A stretch of 37,636 nt of DNA from an uncultured Collinsella sp. (GTDB lineage: Bacteria; Actinomycetota; Coriobacteriia; Coriobacteriales; Coriobacteriaceae). A program made the position numbers and the translations under genes. The notes under the pieces were generated by a model. The model was not told the DNA's origin. It worked only from the letters and a program-made list of their open reading frames with translations, and ran no database searches. Shown piece by piece: positions 33,248 to 37,636 of this stretch. Each line of letters opens with the position of its first letter. Position 1 is the first letter of the stretch. The stretch lies in contig CABVBR010000003.1 in assembly GCA_902496645.1 (NCBI GenBank), positions 1-37,636 of the forward strand, in the 5' to 3' direction.

Positions 33248-34186
33248 ATGACAGACATCGTCCACGTCGAAAATCTCGTCAAGCGCTATGACGATCTTAT
33301 TGCGCTCGACCACTTTAACCTGAGTATTGCCCCTGGCGAGATCTTTGGCCTGCTGGGCCCCAACGGCTCGGGCAAGACCACGTCCATCAACTGCATCCTG
33401 CAGCTGCTCGCCTACGACAAGGGCACCATCGAGCTGTTCGGCGAGCGCATGACGCCCGCCCGCTACGACCTCAAGCGCCGCATCGGTGTGGTGCCGCAGC
33501 AGGTGGCGGTGTTCGACGAGCTCACCGTGCGCGAGAACATCGACTATTTCTGCAGTCTCTACGTCAACGACCGCAAGCGCCGCCGCGCGCTGGTGGACGA
33601 GGCGATCGACTTTGTCGGCCTGGGCGACTTTACCAAGTTCCGCCCCGGCAAGCTCTCGGGCGGCCTGGCGCGTCGTCTCAACATTGCCTGCGGCATCGCG
33701 CACAAGCCCGAGCTCATCTTTTTTGACGAACCCACGGTGGCGGTCGACCCGCAAAGCCGCAACGCCATCCTGGAGGGCATCTGCCGCCTGCGCGACGAGG
33801 GCGCCACGGTGGTGTATACCAGCCATTACATGGAGGAAGTCGAGCAGATCTGCAGCCGCATTATGATCATGGACGGCGGCCGCGTGTTGGCGCAGGGCAC
33901 TAACGACGAGCTCAAGCGCATGATTCAGATGGGCGAGAAGATTGTAATCGAGGTCGGCGAGGTTCCGAGTGCGGCGCTCGGTGCCGTCGCAAGCCTGCCG
34001 CACGTTCTGGACCTTTCGGCAACGGCGGGACAGCTCACGTTTTCGTGCGAAGCGAGCCCGCACAACCTGACGGACATTCTCGATGCGCTGCGCTCGCATG
34101 ACGTGCCGCTCGGCCGCATCTATTCCGAACCGCCGACCCTCAACGACGTGTTCCTCGAGATCACCGGCCGCGAGCTGCGCGACTAG
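33248..34186 (+). CDS. ABC-2 exporter ATP-binding protein
   Basis: This 312-residue ATPase energises an exporter. Walker A is GPNGSGKT (residues 37-44). The Q-loop is in VVPQQVAVFDELTVREN. The signature is LSGGLARR, where the usual Q is replaced by L. Walker B is LIFFDEPTVAVDP and the H-loop histidine is in YTSHYMEEVE. The C-terminal 90 residues form the small regulatory region common in DrrA/NodI/CcmA-like exporter ATPases. ATG 33248 was chosen over an upstream frame opening because AAGGG precedes it and homology begins with VHVENLVKRY. The next gene starts 9 bases after the stop. Confidence 0.95.
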   Translation: MTDIVHVENLVKRYDDLIALDHFNLSIAPGEIFGLLGPNGSGKTTSINCILQLLAYDKGTIELFGERMTPARYDLKRRIGVVPQQVAVFDELTVRENIDYFCSLYVNDRKRRRALVDEAIDFVGLGDFTKFRPGKLSGGLARRLNIACGIAHKPELIFFDEPTVAVDPQSRNAILEGICRLRDEGATVVYTSHYMEEVEQICSRIMIMDGGRVLAQGTNDELKRMIQMGEKIVIEVGEVPSAALGAVASLPHVLDLSATAGQLTFSCEASPHNLTDILDALRSHDVPLGRIYSEPPTLNDVFLEITGRELRD

Positions 34187-34195
34187 GGGGCGGCC

Positions 34196-35383
34196 ATGTT
34201 CAACACCATCATCACCACGCTCAAGACGCTATTGCGTCGACCGAGTACATGGGTCTGGGGCGCGATCTTTCCCATTGCACTTTCAACGATGTTCATGTTT
34301 ATGTTTGCGAATCTGAGCTCCGACGGCAAGGTCGACCCGGTGCCGGTAGCCGTTGTCGCTGACGAAGCCTGGGGTGCTTCGTCCTTTAAGGACGTGGCGA
34401 CCTCGCTTGCCAAGGAGGGCGACGATCAACTGCTCGATGTGAGCGAGTACGAAGACTTGGCTGCCGCGCGCAAAGCGCTCAAGGCCGGCGAGGTCGCGGG
34501 CATCTATATGGTCGATGCCGCGGGCACGCCCAGGCTCACGCTGCTATCGAGTTACGACAGCTCGCGCGCCTCGTCGGTGCTCACCGACCGCAGCATCCTT
34601 GAAACGGTGGCAAGCTCGTATACGCAAAATACCGAGCTCATGGCTCAGATTGCTCAAGATGACCCGGCGGCGCTCGCCGACCCGGAGGCGGTTGCGCGCG
34701 CTCTGTCGCTCGAGGGCGGAACCCGCCGCGTGAGCCTGACTCGTGCCACGCCCGATGGCACGGTCATCTACTATTACGCGCTTTTTGGCCTGGTCGCGAT
34801 GATGTCTGCCGAGTTTGCCGCCTTGAGCGTCGTCGATTTGCAGCCCAATCTGTCCGGCCTCGGCGCGCGCCGCTGCGTGGGCGGTCTTTCCAAGACGGCG
34901 TCGCTGGCCGGCATTTTTGTCGGCTCGTGGCTGGTTTCCTTTGCATCGATGGCGGTTGCGATCGGCTACGTGCGCCTGGTCGTGGGCGTCGACTTTGGCG
35001 GGCGCGAGGGGTTGTGCCTGCTGGGCGGGGCTGCATCCGCGCTTGCCGCCACGGGCCTGGGGCTTTTTGTGGGCACGCTTCCCGTTAAGGGCGGCAAGGC
35101 ATCCAAGTCGGGCATCCTCACGGGCTTTGCCACCACGTGCGCCCTGTTCGCCGGCCTCTACGGCGAGCCGGCGATGGCGCTTGCCGACGACGTCGCCCGC
35201 GCTTGTCCGGTCGAGTGCTGGCTCAACCCCGTCAAGCTCATCTGCGACATGTTCAATCGCCTGTATTTCTTTGAGGACCTGGGGCCCTTCGCTGTTCGCG
35301 CCGGCGCGCTCGTCCTGATGGCCCTGGTGTTTGTCGCCGCCGCCACGCTGATCTTTGGAAGGAGCCGCTATGAGCACCTTTAA
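34196..35383 (+). CDS. ABC-2 type permease 1
   Basis: This is a 395-residue membrane component. One N-terminal membrane segment (TWVWGAIFPIALSTMFMFMF) is followed by an outside domain of about 170 residues, then about five to six membrane helices (YYYALFGLVAMMSAEFAAL, AGIFVGSWLVSFASMAVAI, LLGGAASALAATGLGLFVG, GILTGFATTCALFAGLYG, ALVLMALVFVAAATLIFG). This layout is typical of ABC2_membrane_3/YhgE-like exporters. It probably forms a heterodimer with the next gene product. The transported substrate cannot be read from sequence. Confidence 0.9.
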   Translation: MFNTIITTLKTLLRRPSTWVWGAIFPIALSTMFMFMFANLSSDGKVDPVPVAVVADEAWGASSFKDVATSLAKEGDDQLLDVSEYEDLAAARKALKAGEVAGIYMVDAAGTPRLTLLSSYDSSRASSVLTDRSILETVASSYTQNTELMAQIAQDDPAALADPEAVARALSLEGGTRRVSLTRATPDGTVIYYYALFGLVAMMSAEFAALSVVDLQPNLSGLGARRCVGGLSKTASLAGIFVGSWLVSFASMAVAIGYVRLVVGVDFGGREGLCLLGGAASALAATGLGLFVGTLPVKGGKASKSGILTGFATTCALFAGLYGEPAMALADDVARACPVECWLNPVKLICDMFNRLYFFEDLGPFAVRAGALVLMALVFVAAATLIFGRSRYEHL

Positions 35384-36575
35384 GACCGCGCTTCGCATGG
35401 CGCTGGCACACCCGTTCTACCTGCTCATCTATACGGTGTTCATCTCGCTCATGGGCGTATTCATCGCGGCCTCGGTGAGCTGGAACTCGTCGCAGCTTAC
35501 CGAGTACGAGCCCTACGACACCAACGTGATCGTGGTCGACCGCGACAATAGCGACCTTTCGCGTGCGCTTACCAAGCACCTGGGGTCGCGCTTCGAGCTG
35601 GTCACGGGCGTTGGCGACGACACATACGACCTTGCGGACGCGCTCTCCAAGAGCAACAGCGCCAAGGGTAGCGCCGACTGCGTGTTCTTTATCCCGGAGG
35701 GGTTTGAGGGCGACCTTGTTACAGCCGCCCGCGCGGGGGAGTCTCTGCCCAAGCTCGATGTGACCTACGGCGCCGGCACCATGGCAGCGGCGCTTTCGTC
35801 TGCCGAGGCCTCGCGCTGGATCTCGCTCGCGGGTGCTGCGGCGGCCCTAGAGCCCGCCGCCTCTAACGGCAGCGTCGCCAAGGCTGCCGAGCATGCGGCC
35901 GCCAAGCGCGCCGAGGTCCAGATCGAGCAGGTCAAGGTCGACTCGACGGCCGCCGCCACGCTCGAGTCGTACTTCAACTTTGGCGCGTACGCGATCATCT
36001 CGTCGGTCATCGTGTCGGTGGGGCTGGTGTTCTCGGGCATGAACGAGCCCGAGCGCGTGCGTCGTATGGATGCCGGCCCAATCTCCGAGCGCCAGCGTTC
36101 GCTCGCCGTGTTTGCGGCCGCCACTGTGATCACCGTCTGCATCTGGTTTGTGTCGAGCATGATGGGCGTCGTGGGCTTTGCCGGCGCGGTTGCCGAGGTC
36201 GGCGTGGGTCGTGTGTGCCTGGCGCTGGCGGCGACGTTTGCCCTGGCGTGCACGCCGCTGGCCGTTGGCTTTGCGTTGTCGAGTCTGGGTGCGCGCGAGG
36301 AGCTGCTCAACGGTGTGGGCAACCTGCTTGGCATGCTCATGACGTTTTTGGGCGGCGCCTGGATGCCGCTGTCGCTCATGGGTTCGGCCGTGCAGACCGT
36401 GGCGCATTTTGTGCCGACGTTTTGGGTGAACGACGCGATCGGCAAGGCGCTTACCTCGGATTTGACGTCTGCCGTGCTGGGCGACATCGCCTGCGACCTA
36501 GGCGTCACGGCACTCTTTGCCGTGGCCATCGCCGCCGCAAGCCTCGCGCTCTCGCGCACCAAATCCCGCGCCTAG
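35370..36575 (+). CDS. ABC-2 type permease 2
   Basis: This 401-residue protein is paralogous in layout to the previous permease: one N-terminal membrane segment (PFYLLIYTVFISLMGVFIAA), an outside domain beginning ELVTGVGDDTYD, then about five membrane helices (AYAIISSVIVSVGLVFSG, LAVFAAATVITVCIWFV, VCLALAATFALACTPLAVGF, LLGMLMTFLGGAWMPL, LFAVAIAAASLALS). ATG 35370 overlaps the end of permease 1 by 14 bases, with GGAAGGAG as ribosome site, so the two are translationally coupled. It is the last gene of the exporter operon. Confidence 0.9.
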   Translation: MSTFKTALRMALAHPFYLLIYTVFISLMGVFIAASVSWNSSQLTEYEPYDTNVIVVDRDNSDLSRALTKHLGSRFELVTGVGDDTYDLADALSKSNSAKGSADCVFFIPEGFEGDLVTAARAGESLPKLDVTYGAGTMAAALSSAEASRWISLAGAAAALEPAASNGSVAKAAEHAAAKRAEVQIEQVKVDSTAAATLESYFNFGAYAIISSVIVSVGLVFSGMNEPERVRRMDAGPISERQRSLAVFAAATVITVCIWFVSSMMGVVGFAGAVAEVGVGRVCLALAATFALACTPLAVGFALSSLGAREELLNGVGNLLGMLMTFLGGAWMPLSLMGSAVQTVAHFVPTFWVNDAIGKALTSDLTSAVLGDIACDLGVTALFAVAIAAASLALSRTKSRA

Positions 36576-36583
36576 CTACCCAG

Positions 36584-36850
36584 TCATTGGGGACGTTCTT
36601 AAACGACTAGTCATCGGGGACAGTCTTTGCCGATTCGCCGGCTCGCCGGCCGCGCCGGCAAGGACTGTCCCCAACTGCCGGCAGAAAAGGAACGTCCCCA
36701 GCTGCTGGGTGGCGAGGCACTCATTTAAGTCCGTCCCCAATGAGTGGTTTCAGTCATTTCAGTCTGTCCCCAATGAGTACCCCCAACTGCCGGGTGGCGA
36801 AAGAGTGTCCCCAACAGCCGGTCGTTTAAGAACGTCTCCAACGACTAGTC
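36584..36850. repeat. Cluster of GGGGAC-type inverted repeats
   Basis: This non-coding gap carries many copies of GGGGACGTTCTTAAACGAC- and GGGGACAGTC-like words in both orientations. The clearest stem is 36616-36631 (GGGGACAGTCTTTGCC) with 36657-36672, one mismatch. The left end (36587-36610) and right end (about 36820-36850) are inverted versions of each other around TTAAACGAC and CGACTAGTC. CCCCAACTGCCGG recurs twice inside. No gene is recognised between 36576 and 36943. Confidence 0.8.
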
Positions 36851-36884
36851 TTGAAACAAATTCCCACTCTCGCCCAAATAATAG

Positions 36885-36913
36885 TTCACCTGGGTTTACT
36901 ATTATCCTATTAA
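36885..36913 (+). promoter_or_regulatory. Possible promoter of the last ABC gene
   Basis: TTCACC (36885-36890), a 17-nt spacer and TATTAA (36908-36913) in an AT-rich stretch, about 30 bases before the chosen start. Each box matches the consensus at 4 of 6 positions. Confidence 0.4.
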
Positions 36914-36943
36914 AGTAGCAACAGGCTAACAATGGGGGATACT

Positions 36944-37636
<693 letters not shown>

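Noticed and set aside
36517..36918. 133-codon plus-strand frame over the exporter/ABC gap
   Set aside because: It mostly translates the GGGGAC repeat cluster (repeated SVPNE words) and overlaps the permease end in another frame.

Overview
The window reads as chromosomal DNA of a GC-rich Gram-positive gut anaerobe. The best fit is a Coriobacteriia member, most likely Collinsella or a close relative. That placement is inferred from base composition, gene style, an Ech-type hydrogenase and actinobacterial-looking regulation; no 16S gene or other taxonomic marker is present.

Layout. (1) 1-1.9 kb: the 3' part of a fused folate gene (dihydropteroate synthase plus HPPK), then a gene for a biotin-ligase-like protein that lacks the usual catalytic motifs. 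(2) 2.0-3.4 kb: a single-gene AAA/DUF4143 ATPase cassette closely bracketed by palindromes that share arms. (3) 3.4-5.05 kb: coaX on the minus strand, an initiator tRNA with its own promoter and terminator, then an array of roughly 80-bp palindromic units. (4) 5.2-7.3 kb: a large iron-sulfur flavoprotein of the Old Yellow Enzyme/2,4-dienoyl-CoA reductase type. (5) 7.4-21.2 kb: a four-gene surface cluster of three single-pass membrane-anchored exported proteins and a 3590-residue secreted protein with dozens of GG-x-x-G (GLUG-like) repeats, closed by a strong terminator. (6) 21.2-25.1 kb: accessory DNA holding a frameshifted DUF4143 ATPase remnant, a broken XRE regulator, a 203-bp element with terminal inverted repeats, an AlbA/Schlafen-HATPase-HTH regulator gene bracketed by another palindrome family, and an orphan IS3 OrfA-like HTH gene. 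(7) 25.4-31.0 kb: a five-gene operon for a group 4 (Ech-type) [NiFe] hydrogenase in which the two membrane subunits are one 960-residue protein. (8) 31.0-36.6 kb: a NarL/LuxR response regulator and histidine kinase pair, divergent from an ABC-2 exporter (ATPase plus two permeases). (9) 36.6 kb to the end: a cluster of short inverted repeats, then a MacB/LolD-type ABC ATPase cut by the window edge.

How the parts work together. The hydrogenase operon encodes both electron-transfer and ion-pumping modules, and the large subunit keeps all four nickel-binding cysteines, so it should couple ferredoxin oxidation to H2 formation and an ion gradient. The two-component pair probably controls the divergent exporter. 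The surface cluster looks like one assembly unit: three anchored exported proteins in an overlapping or tightly spaced operon with a giant secreted protein that has no sortase signal of its own.

The most unusual material is the surface cluster, two regulator/ATPase genes each flanked on both sides by a private palindrome family, the 80-bp palindrome array next to the initiator tRNA, and the fused hydrogenase membrane subunit.
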